Source: Kiritimatiellia bacterium
GTDB taxonomy: Bacteria > Verrucomicrobiota > Kiritimatiellia > UBA8416 > JABMPJ01
Reading direction: 5' to 3'
NCBI GenBank assembly: GCA_029939545.1
Contig: JAOZSS010000041.1
Span: forward strand, 10,281-15,500
Length of the DNA stretch: 5,220 nt
Shown here: positions 1 to 5,012 of the stretch, in pieces
How the letters are laid out: each line of letters opens with the position of its first letter
How positions within the stretch are numbered: position 1 is the stretch's first letter
The notes under the pieces: model-generated
Told to the model about the DNA's origin: nothing
Databases searched by the model: none
What the model saw: the letters and a program-made list of their open reading frames with translations, nothing else
Program-made: the position numbers and the translations under genes

Positions 1-1416
1 ATGGTCCGCGAAGGCATCAAGCGCCTGGTCGCGATGCAGGTATCTGACGGCGGCTGGGGCTGGTTCTCCGGCTGGGGCGAGCGCTCCTCGCCACACACGA
101 CCGCCATCGTGGTGCAGGGGCTCCAGAAAGCCAATCGCCATGGCGCCGCCGTGCCGGCCAGTGTAGTGAAGCGCGGACGCGACTGGTTAATGAATTACCA
201 GGCCGAGCAGCGGCGGCAGCTCGACAATGCCCCCGCGCGCATCAAGCCGTGGAAGGCGCATGCCGACAACCTGGATGCGCTGGTCTACACCGTGCTTGCG
301 GAGGCGGGCCAGGACGACGACACGATGCGCGGCACCCTCTATCGTGATCGCAACCATCTCTCCGTCTACAGCAAGGCGTTGCTCGGCGTGGCGATGCACC
401 AGCTTGGCCACATCCGGGAGCGTGACATGCTGCTGCGCAACGTGGAGCAGTACCGGGTGGACGACAGCGAGAACCAAACCACCTATCTCGAGCTGGGAAA
501 TGGCGGGACCTGGTGGTGCTGGTATGGAAGCGACTCCGAGGCACACGCGGCCTACCTGCGCCTGCTCAATGCGGTCGACCCCAAGAGCGCCCGGACGGCG
601 GGCCTCGTGACCTACCTGCTCAACAACCGCAAGCACGGCGCCACCTGGGACTCCACGCGCGACACGGCCTACTGCATTGAGGCGATGGCGGAATACCTGT
701 TGGCGAGCGGCGAACGGTCGCCCGAGATGACCGTGACGCTCGCCCTCGACAGGCAGACACTGCAGCGTGAGACCATCACGCCCGACACACTCTTCAGCCG
801 TGACGACGCCTTTGTGCTCAGCGGAGAAGCCGTGACCGCCGGTGCCCATCGCCTGGAGGTCGAGAAGGAGGGAGACGGTCCGCTCTACGTGAATGCGGCC
901 CTGACGGTCTTTACGCTGGAAGAGATGATCCGCGCCGCCGGCCTCGAGCTCAAGATCGACCGACAGCTCTACCGCCTGCATCACCAGCCACTCCAGGCCC
1001 AGGCTCCTGGCGCACACGGGCAGCCTGTCGGCCAGAAGCGGGAAACCTTCTTCCGCGAAGCCATCACGCATGCCGCCACGCTGAAGAGTGGCGACCTGGT
1101 GGAGATTGAGCTGACCGTGACGAGCAAGAACGACTACGAGTATATCGTGATCGAGGACCGCAAAGCCGCCGGGATGGAGTCGGTGGCCGTGCGCAGCGGG
1201 TATACGGAAAAGGGGCTGCGCGCCTATGTCGAATATCGCGACGAGCGAGTCGTGTTCTTCGTGCAATCGCTGGCCCGCGGCCAGCACAGTCTCTCCTATC
1301 GCGTGCGTGCAGAAATCCCCGGTACGTTCAGCGCATTGCCCGCAAAGGCCTTCGGTATGTACGCCCCGGAGTTGACAGCGAACAGTAATGAGGTAAAGAT
1401 TCGGATTAACGATTAA
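1..1416 (+). CDS. Bacterial alpha-2-macroglobulin family protein, C-terminal part (5' end outside window)
   Basis: The open frame runs from the window edge, so the first ATG is probably an internal Met. About residues 1-240 look like the helical thioester (TED) domain: DGGWGWF at 16-22, then a run of alternating helices, and NNRKHGATWDSTRDTAY at 208-224, a typical late-TED signature. Residues about 245-471 are beta-rich and look like the final macroglobulin domains, with DLVEIELTVTS at 365-375, EDRKAAGME at 385-393 and PGTFSALPAKAFGMYAPEL at 440-458. Bacterial family members are usually well over 1,500 residues, sit in the periplasm or on the inner membrane, and are thought to trap attacking proteases. 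The CxEQ thioester, if present, lies upstream of DGGWGW and cannot be seen here, so whether this copy is thioester-active is unknown. The usual partner, penicillin-binding protein 1C, is not in view. The stop is TAA at 1414-1416. Family assignment is firm; the function is inferred from the family. Confidence 0.9.
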   Translation: MVREGIKRLVAMQVSDGGWGWFSGWGERSSPHTTAIVVQGLQKANRHGAAVPASVVKRGRDWLMNYQAEQRRQLDNAPARIKPWKAHADNLDALVYTVLAEAGQDDDTMRGTLYRDRNHLSVYSKALLGVAMHQLGHIRERDMLLRNVEQYRVDDSENQTTYLELGNGGTWWCWYGSDSEAHAAYLRLLNAVDPKSARTAGLVTYLLNNRKHGATWDSTRDTAYCIEAMAEYLLASGERSPEMTVTLALDRQTLQRETITPDTLFSRDDAFVLSGEAVTAGAHRLEVEKEGDGPLYVNAALTVFTLEEMIRAAGLELKIDRQLYRLHHQPLQAQAPGAHGQPVGQKRETFFREAITHAATLKSGDLVEIELTVTSKNDYEYIVIEDRKAAGMESVAVRSGYTEKGLRAYVEYRDERVVFFVQSLARGQHSLSYRVRAEIPGTFSALPAKAFGMYAPELTANSNEVKIRIND

Positions 1417-1467
1417 CGATGGCCACACACTGGGCTTGTTGGCTCGGCGAGACACGTGACGCAAGCG

Positions 1468-1492
1468 ACCACCACCGGCGCGCCCTAGTGGG
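1468..1492. repeat. Degenerate REP-like copy
   Basis: ACCACCACCGG at 1468-1478 is repeated exactly at 1509-1519, where it starts the better-preserved REP-like arm. The second half (CCTAGTGGGA, to 1492) loosely matches the closing CCCGGTGG of that arm, so this may be a decayed third copy in direct orientation. It contains the palindrome GGCGCGCC. The stretch before it (1417-1467) shows nothing recognisable. The copy could also be chance similarity in GC-rich DNA. Confidence 0.35.
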
Positions 1493-1509
1493 ACAGGTTG
1501 AGGAGACAA

Positions 1510-1699
1510 CCACCACCGGGCTCGTCCCGGTGGAGTGCTGATTGGCACCGAGAAAGGGAAACGGAAAAAGGATCTTGCCCGGATAGCGCGAGAGGGGCGC
1601 TTCGCACCAGACTCGCTCCAATCCGGGCGCAAGAAAGTACGCGTTCGTGCCACAGGCAAGGCACAGTCAGGTGCTCCACCGGGACGAGCCCGGTGGTGG
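1510..1699. repeat. 190-bp inverted-repeat element with REP-like 26-bp ends (REPIN/MITE-like)
   Basis: The left end (1510-1535) and right end (1674-1699) are perfect 26-bp inverted repeats. Each end is also a hairpin by itself: CACCGGG, loop CTCGT, CCCGGTG. A second, inner inverted pair, GCCCGGAT (1577-1584) and ATCCGGGC (1621-1628), is centred within 2 bp of the outer pair, and the DNA between shows further imperfect complementarity. The whole unit can therefore fold into one long cruciform or RNA hairpin. Two inverted REP hairpins make a REPIN, the form mobilised in other bacteria by RAYT (Y1 transposase-like) proteins; a MITE is the alternative. No transposase and no obvious target duplication are present. 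It fills most of the gap between the alpha-2-macroglobulin gene and the CPBP protease gene and may also end transcription of the former. Confidence 0.75.
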
Positions 1700-1733
1700 C
1701 ATGTCACCAAACAGGCGTTGACGGACAGAACAT

Positions 1734-2438
1734 ATGGAAAGTATAGATAGTAGACGGGGAATTCACCTGCCACCAATACCACCGGCGCTGGCTCACGTGA
1801 TGCCGTTCGTAGTGTGGCTGGCGTGCATGACGTTCTTCAAGGGGTTCGACCTCTACTGGGTGCGAACCGTTGCCACCCTGTTCGCACTGATCATCTTTCG
1901 CCCGTGGCGCTGGTACCGTGGACCACAGATCCGGCACTTGCCGGTTACGGTAATCGTGGGCGCGGTGGTGTGCTGGATATGGATTCTCCCGGAGTCGGCA
2001 TGGATGCAGGCGCACGGCGCATGGTTCCACGCCTTCTACCAACATTTCCTCGTGCTCCCGGTCGGGAAGATTGCCGAGGTGGATCCCAAACCGGAACACA
2101 TCACCATGGCCAAGTTGATGATCCGCCTCTGTGGATCAGCCTTCATGATAGCGCTGGCCGAAGAGGTATTCTGGCGTGGATTCGCCTACCGGCGCCTGCA
2201 GCAGGTTCGATTCATTGAGGCGCACCCCGAAGATTTCAGCATCTTTGCGTTCGCGATCGTGACGATCGCCTTCGGCTTTGAACACGCCCGCTGGTTCGTC
2301 GGCATCATCGCAGGCGTGGCGTACGGACTGCTCTACGTCAAGACGCGTAACCTCTGGTCCGCCATCCTGGCCCACATGATCACGAACTGGCTGCTGGGGC
2401 TGTACGTGCTCCGCACACAGGCGTACCAGTTCTGGTAG
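1734..2438 (+). CDS. CPBP-family intramembrane metalloprotease, exosortase-associated CAAX protease-related type
   Basis: A complete 234-residue multi-pass membrane protein with the three CPBP (Abi/CAAX protease) motifs intact: EEVFWR (E143, E144, R148), FGFEH (F180 to H184) and HMITN (H214, N218). These residues form the glutamate/histidine active site inside the membrane. Hydrophobic segments lie at about 22-35, 43-56, 70-86, 132-143, 170-182, 187-200 and 207-227. The C-terminus (RNLWSAILAHMITNWLLGLYVL...FW) and the N-terminal PPALAHVMPFVVW resemble, from memory, the CAAX prenyl protease-related proteins found beside exosortase/PEP-CTERM systems (TIGR03008-type). If so, it may help process or sort surface proteins, but its substrate is unknown and no exosortase is in the window. 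ATG 1734 is preferred over ATG 1800 because it keeps the family-like PPALAHVMPF segment; neither has a clear ribosome-binding site. It is convergent with the next gene. The CPBP call is secure, the subfamily call moderately so. Confidence 0.87.
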   Translation: MESIDSRRGIHLPPIPPALAHVMPFVVWLACMTFFKGFDLYWVRTVATLFALIIFRPWRWYRGPQIRHLPVTVIVGAVVCWIWILPESAWMQAHGAWFHAFYQHFLVLPVGKIAEVDPKPEHITMAKLMIRLCGSAFMIALAEEVFWRGFAYRRLQQVRFIEAHPEDFSIFAFAIVTIAFGFEHARWFVGIIAGVAYGLLYVKTRNLWSAILAHMITNWLLGLYVLRTQAYQFW

Positions 2439-2444
2439 AGAAAC

Positions 2445-2521
2445 GGCCCGCTCGGAGAGCGGGCCCTACCCAGGGCTCGGATCATTCCTGTGCCAGGTAG
2501 GGCCCGCGCTCCGCGCGGGCC
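2445..2521. repeat. Inverted pair of REP hairpins between convergent genes; possible bidirectional terminator
   Basis: Hairpin 1 is GGCCCGCTC (2445-2453), loop GGA, GAGCGGGCC (2457-2465). Hairpin 2 is GGCCCGCGC (2501-2509), loop TCC, GCGCGGGCC (2513-2521). The two are in inverted orientation: GCGGGCCCTACC (2459-2470) is the exact reverse complement of GGTAGGGCCCGC (2496-2507), so the unit can fold as two 9-bp hairpins or as one longer one. This is the REPIN arrangement. Motifs of the GGTAGGGC-plus-GC-hairpin kind are, from memory, common as dispersed repeats in Verrucomicrobiota/Kiritimatiellota genomes. It starts 6 bp after the CPBP stop codon and ends 22 bp before the stop codon of the convergent gene. 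It could thus end transcripts from both sides, although neither hairpin is followed by a T-run. It differs in sequence from the element at 1510-1699. Confidence 0.85.
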
Positions 2522-2543
2522 GCAACATGACACGTCCTTCTGC

Positions 2544-3265
2544 CTACTCCGCCTTCTCTTCCTCCGCTTCCGGTGCGGCGGGGGTTTCGGTCGGTGCGGG
2601 TTCCTGGACCGGTTCCGGGGCTGGTGCAGGTTCGGGGACAGGCGCGGGCGGGGGCTGAGGCGCCGGGGCGGCTTCAGCCGGGGCGTCGCCACCGGCGGTC
2701 AGCGCACGATAGGCCACGGCATACATGCACCAGGAGATCGGCATGGTGACAATGACGCCAATGCCGCACAGTGCCGATCCGGCACTGCCAATCATACTCG
2801 CCACCAGAAAATAGCCGAGTAACGGCCAGATGTTCGGTTTGACCATCTCCAGGCTCTTCATCGATGCCGGCCAGAACGCCAAGTTCTTCTCAACAATAAG
2901 GAAGGGGGCAAACATGAGCAAGGCACCCAGGAAGAGGCCCACCACGCTGACCAGCGGTACAATGAGACCACAAGTTGCCAGCCCTATGAGGTAGGCCGCG
3001 AGCATGATCGCGCTCCATACCAATACGAATAGGAACGACTGCAGGAAGTAGCTGAATCCCTCGAATAACGTGCTCACCTCCGGCTTGCCCTGATTGTCGA
3101 CCAATCTGAGCGTCACAAGAGCCAGCCCCGCCATCATCGGGCCGACAAGAATGCCAAAGCTCACACCGGCGAGCAACTGTGCCAGAGGAGGGCACCGGGA
3201 AGCATGAGTAGTCCCACGATATGAACAACCCATTGGGTAGGCGTGTAATGGGGTTTCTCCTCCAT
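2544..3265 (-). CDS. Multi-pass membrane protein with Pro/Ala/Glu-rich tail; probable frameshift near N-terminus
   Basis: The intact part (from about 3190 down to TAG at 2546-2544) encodes four or more hydrophobic helices, from LLAGVSFGILVGPMMAGLAL through CGIGVIVTMPISWCMYAVAY. The loops (RLVDNQGKPEVSTLFEGF, FLIVEKNLAFWPASMKSLEMV) resemble small inner-membrane proteins of the DUF975/DUF4013 kind. A tail of about 50 residues, rich in Pro, Ala and Glu (PEPAPAPEP, ending EAEEEKAE), follows. The natural start seems to be ATG 3265-3263 (MEEKPHYTPTQWVVHIVGLLMLPGAL), but that frame ends at a TGA at 3163-3161. One added base near 3181-3192 would join the two frames into a 240-residue protein with an unbroken first helix; the span is 722 nt, one short of a multiple of three. 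Without a correction, translation in the main frame could start at ATG 3233-3231, giving 229 residues with a poor N-terminus (MGCSYRGTTHASRCPP). Function unknown. It could be a pseudogene or reflect a sequencing error. Confidence 0.7.
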
Positions 3266-3280
3266 GCAGACGACTATGCC

Positions 3281-3315
3281 ACAAAAGAAGAGAGAGCCGC
3301 AACTTGCGTTGCGGC
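3281..3315 (-). terminator. Intrinsic terminator just upstream of the membrane-protein start
   Basis: On the minus strand: CCGCAAC (3314-3308), GCAA tetraloop (3307-3304), GTTGCGG (3303-3297). One more G-C pair (3315/3296) extends the stem, and G-rich sequence before it can pair further with the CT-rich sequence after it. A pyrimidine-rich, T-heavy tail (TCTCTCTTCTTTTGT) follows. The tail ends 16 nt before ATG 3265-3263. As placed, it would stop transcripts coming from the DUF362 side or from a promoter inside 3316-3650 before they reach the membrane-protein gene. Confidence 0.65.
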
Positions 3316-3480
3316 CCCCCTTTGGCGTACCCGCCGTTAAATGCCCTTTGGTCAGTAGGGCCGAACTCTCTCTGTCCCAGTGTTGGGAGCGGTCCAGTTT
3401 CTCGAACCAACCTCGGGTCGCCTGTCGATAAAGCACTGGGCGTGCCAACATAGGGAATCTCCCGTACCTTGGCATTCTCT
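3281..3480 (-). ncRNA. Candidate structured leader or small RNA upstream of the membrane-protein gene
   Basis: Read on the minus strand, this segment has a chain of local stems. They are TGCCAA/TTGGCA (3474-3469 with 3448-3443, enclosing GGGA/TCCC), CCCAGTG/CACTGGG (3440-3434 with 3382-3376, enclosing a GGTT..GTT/AAC..GACC arm at 3412-3391), GCCCT/AGGGC (3361-3357 with 3347-3343) and GGCG/CGCC (3335-3332 with 3327-3324). The chain ends in an intrinsic terminator. The arrangement, with structured RNA, then a terminator, then a start codon, is that of a transcription-attenuating leader or riboswitch, or of a free small RNA. I do not recognise a known riboswitch, tmRNA, RNase P, SRP or 6S core. 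Two minus-strand frames also stay open across this stretch, so a degraded coding region is the main alternative. Confidence 0.33.
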
Positions 3481-3551
3481 TGACAAACCACTGATAAACC
3501 CGCAGAGGCCCGTAACAACTGGCCAATTAGCGCGACAAGCACACGTCCAGA

Positions 3552-3651
3552 AGGGCCAAATAATAGAACTTAAGCCCTATGTCCCGTGTCTCAGGGGTGC
3601 TGAGACAGGTGAAACACGCGTATGCACCTTAGGGCTGATAACCCTTGGTGC
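3552..3651 (-). terminator. Hairpin cluster after the DUF362 gene; possible transcript end
   Basis: Three hairpins follow the DUF362 stop codon directly, in minus-strand order. The first is GCACC-A-AGGG, loop TTATCAG, CCCT-AA-GGTGC (3651-3625), starting on the last base of the TAG. The second is GTCTCAG, loop CACCC, CTGAGAC (3606-3588), a perfect 7-bp stem. The third is AGGGC/GCCCT (3578-3574 with 3556-3552). None has a good T-run, so Rho-independent termination is uncertain; they may instead stabilise the 3' end or be part of the structured segment that follows. No coding potential is convincing between here and 3266. Confidence 0.35.
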
Positions 3652-4802
3652 TACTTCAGGCACTTGTCGCGGTCGGCCATACGTTGAAACATGGGACTGA
3701 GCTGCATATCGACCGCCTTGGCGAGACAGACCTCGTGGCAGCAGCAGCACTCGATGCACTGCTTGGGTTCCAGCACGGGCTTCTCACCCTTCTTCTGCGT
3801 GAGCGCGTCGGCCGGGCACATACGCACACAGAGTCCGCAGTAGACACAGCTATCCGAAAAGGTCGGTCGACACCAGAGCAGCGGGGCGAACAACCGTCCG
3901 AGCCACGAAGGTATCAGCCGCGACCGCAATGTATTGGGCAACGCCACGGGTTCAGCCAGCAGTGAGTCAGGATCGGCACCGACCACCTCGATCCGACGGT
4001 CATCATGCTCCCCCACCCCGCGCCGACGGAGAACCGACAGGTACGGCACGGCGCGCGGTGCCAGGCCCAACACGCGGCACATGCAGCGATCCAACGCCAC
4101 GCCATCCGCACTGGCCGCGACAAACCCCATTGGCATCGGCTTGCCCGATGATGGTCCGTTGCCGGTCATGCCCACCACGCCATCGGCAATCGCGAGAGCC
4201 GGACGGACAACACCATAGATCGATGCCACTACGCGCCCGAAGTCAGCCGCATTGAAGTACTGCTTGTGCAGACCCGCCTTCGCCATGCCGGGGACGCAAC
4301 CGTAGATGTTCTTCACCGCACAGGTCAGACTCATCAGCACATGCGTCTTGACCTTGGGCAGGTTAATCACCACATCGGCATCCAGTACGCGCTGTGCGAC
4401 ATCAAAGACCTGCCGGTCCTTCCTGAACTCACGCGCCCCGCCCAGCTCGAGCGTGATCAGCTCCACGTCCTCCTCGTCGCAAAGCGCCCGCATGCCGGTC
4501 CGCTCCCACACACGCTCGTGCTTGATCACGCTGGCCGGGCTGTCGCCGACGAGACAATCACCGCCGGCCTCCTTCACCAGCCGAATCGCAGCACGCACAA
4601 TCTCCGGATGCGTCGTAATGGCGGCCTTGGGCGTGGAATCGGTCAACAGGTTGGGCTTGAGCAGAACGGTCTGTCCCGGCTGCACAAAGGCACGGATGCC
4701 ACCAACCGCGTCCACCGCCGCACGGACCGCCGACTCAACGGCAGCCGACGCATAGACAGGACACTTCTCGAAAGCGACGATTGTGCTCGGATCGGAACTC
4801 AT
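3651..4802 (-). CDS. DUF362 domain protein with C-terminal double 4Fe-4S ferredoxin motif
   Basis: A complete 383-residue protein. Residues about 1-290 form the DUF362 (COG2006) domain, with LLKPNLL (47-53), THP (64-66), GDSPA (86-90), INLPKVKTHVLMSLTCAVKN (146-165) and ADGVVGMTGNGP (207-218). A hydrophobic, basic linker (LIPSWLGRLFAPLLW, 296-310) leads to two cluster-binding motifs: C319-x2-C322-x2-C325-x3-C329-P, and C349-x2-C352-x2-C355-x3-C359. This layout predicts a cytoplasmic iron-sulfur protein holding two 4Fe-4S clusters; the family's reaction is not established. The second motif has four cysteines in a row (352-355), where I would expect an aromatic residue between pairs, and Leu replaces the usual Pro after C359. 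ATG 4802-4800 is chosen over an upstream TTG (4823-4821) because the added residues MRLLFFG look unrelated to the family. No Shine-Dalgarno or Tat signal is seen. It appears to be a single-gene unit. Confidence 0.9.
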   Translation of the reverse strand: MSSDPSTIVAFEKCPVYASAAVESAVRAAVDAVGGIRAFVQPGQTVLLKPNLLTDSTPKAAITTHPEIVRAAIRLVKEAGGDCLVGDSPASVIKHERVWERTGMRALCDEEDVELITLELGGAREFRKDRQVFDVAQRVLDADVVINLPKVKTHVLMSLTCAVKNIYGCVPGMAKAGLHKQYFNAADFGRVVASIYGVVRPALAIADGVVGMTGNGPSSGKPMPMGFVAASADGVALDRCMCRVLGLAPRAVPYLSVLRRRGVGEHDDRRIEVVGADPDSLLAEPVALPNTLRSRLIPSWLGRLFAPLLWCRPTFSDSCVYCGLCVRMCPADALTQKKGEKPVLEPKQCIECCCCHEVCLAKAVDMQLSPMFQRMADRDKCLK

Positions 4803-4817
4803 GCCGAAGAACAGTAG

Positions 4818-4848
4818 CCGCAAAGGAGCGCAAAGAACACAAAGAAAG
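4818..4848. repeat. Short purine-rich repeat (GCAAAG-type, about 9-nt period)
   Basis: The plus strand reads CCGCAAAGG, AGCGCAAAG, AACACAAAG, AAAG: three degenerate copies of a 9-nt unit around xxGCAAAGA. Very similar GCAAAGAACGCAAAGA strings are, from memory, scattered through intergenic regions of many unrelated bacteria and give spurious KERKEHKE peptides. It lies 16 bp upstream of the DUF362 start codon, so on the minus strand it would be a CT-rich 5' leader (CTTTCTTTGTGTTCTTTGCG). Its function is unknown. Confidence 0.5.
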
Positions 4849-4898
4849 CTCTCACCTGTTCGGCGCCGCTACCGCAGAAGAGAATCTTAGAGACGCAC

Positions 4899-5012
4899 CA
4901 TATTTCATACTTTTTCGTCGCTGCCTGTCCGCCTCTGGTGGAAAACACTGGAGAGTGTTGTCAGGATTGGGCGGTGCTATACAGCGTTGCAGCAGGAAAA
5001 GTATGAAATATG
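4899..5012. repeat. 114-bp near-palindrome with 16-bp inverted ends (MITE-like or structured RNA)
   Basis: CATATTTCATACTTTT (4899-4914) is the exact reverse complement of AAAAGTATGAAATATG (4997-5012). Nested inside are GCTGC/GCAGC (4920-4924 with 4989-4993), CCGCC/GGCGG (4929-4933 with 4970-4974) and a tight central hairpin, AACACT, loop GGAG, AGTGTT (4944-4959). All pairs share nearly the same centre (about 4952-4957), so the unit folds as one long interrupted hairpin. No coding frame is convincing. The AT-rich ends in a GC-rich region suggest a small non-autonomous element, but I see no target-site duplication. It sits about 100 bp upstream of the DUF362 start. Confidence 0.65.

Noticed and set aside
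1510..1699. CRISPR array or integron attC site as explanation for the repeats
   Set aside because: There are no regularly spaced direct repeats, and no GTTRRRY/RYYYAAC core pairs. The inverted, hairpin-ended form fits REPIN or MITE better.
1718..1748. Promoter-like TTGACG (1718) and TATAGAT (1742) spaced by 18 bp, overlapping the CPBP start
   Set aside because: It would start transcription at about 1755 and force the ATG at 1800, losing the PPALAHVMPF segment that looks conserved. It is kept only as a possibility, since the -10 match is weak.
187..1782. 531-codon open frame on the minus strand, antisense to the alpha-2-macroglobulin gene
   Set aside because: It is a shadow of the GC-rich plus-strand gene. 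Its translation has no recognisable domain, and it runs through the REP element.
3391..3412. GGTTCGAGAAAC on the minus strand, resembling a tRNA or tmRNA T-arm
   Set aside because: The closing C of the T-loop is missing, there is no acceptor stem or CCA, and no anticodon arm can be placed.
3479..3520. Perfect TTGACA (-35 consensus) on the plus strand at about 3480
   Set aside because: No -10 sequence lies 16-18 bp downstream, and no plus-strand gene follows.
3577..3759. Small open frames overlapping the end of the DUF362 gene on both strands
   Set aside because: They overlap the conserved ferredoxin motifs of the real gene and have no protein-like composition.
3929..4817. Several plus-strand frames of 94-183 codons antisense to the DUF362 gene
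   Set aside because: They are shadows of a well-supported gene, rich in Arg, Pro and His, as expected from antisense reading of GC-rich codons.
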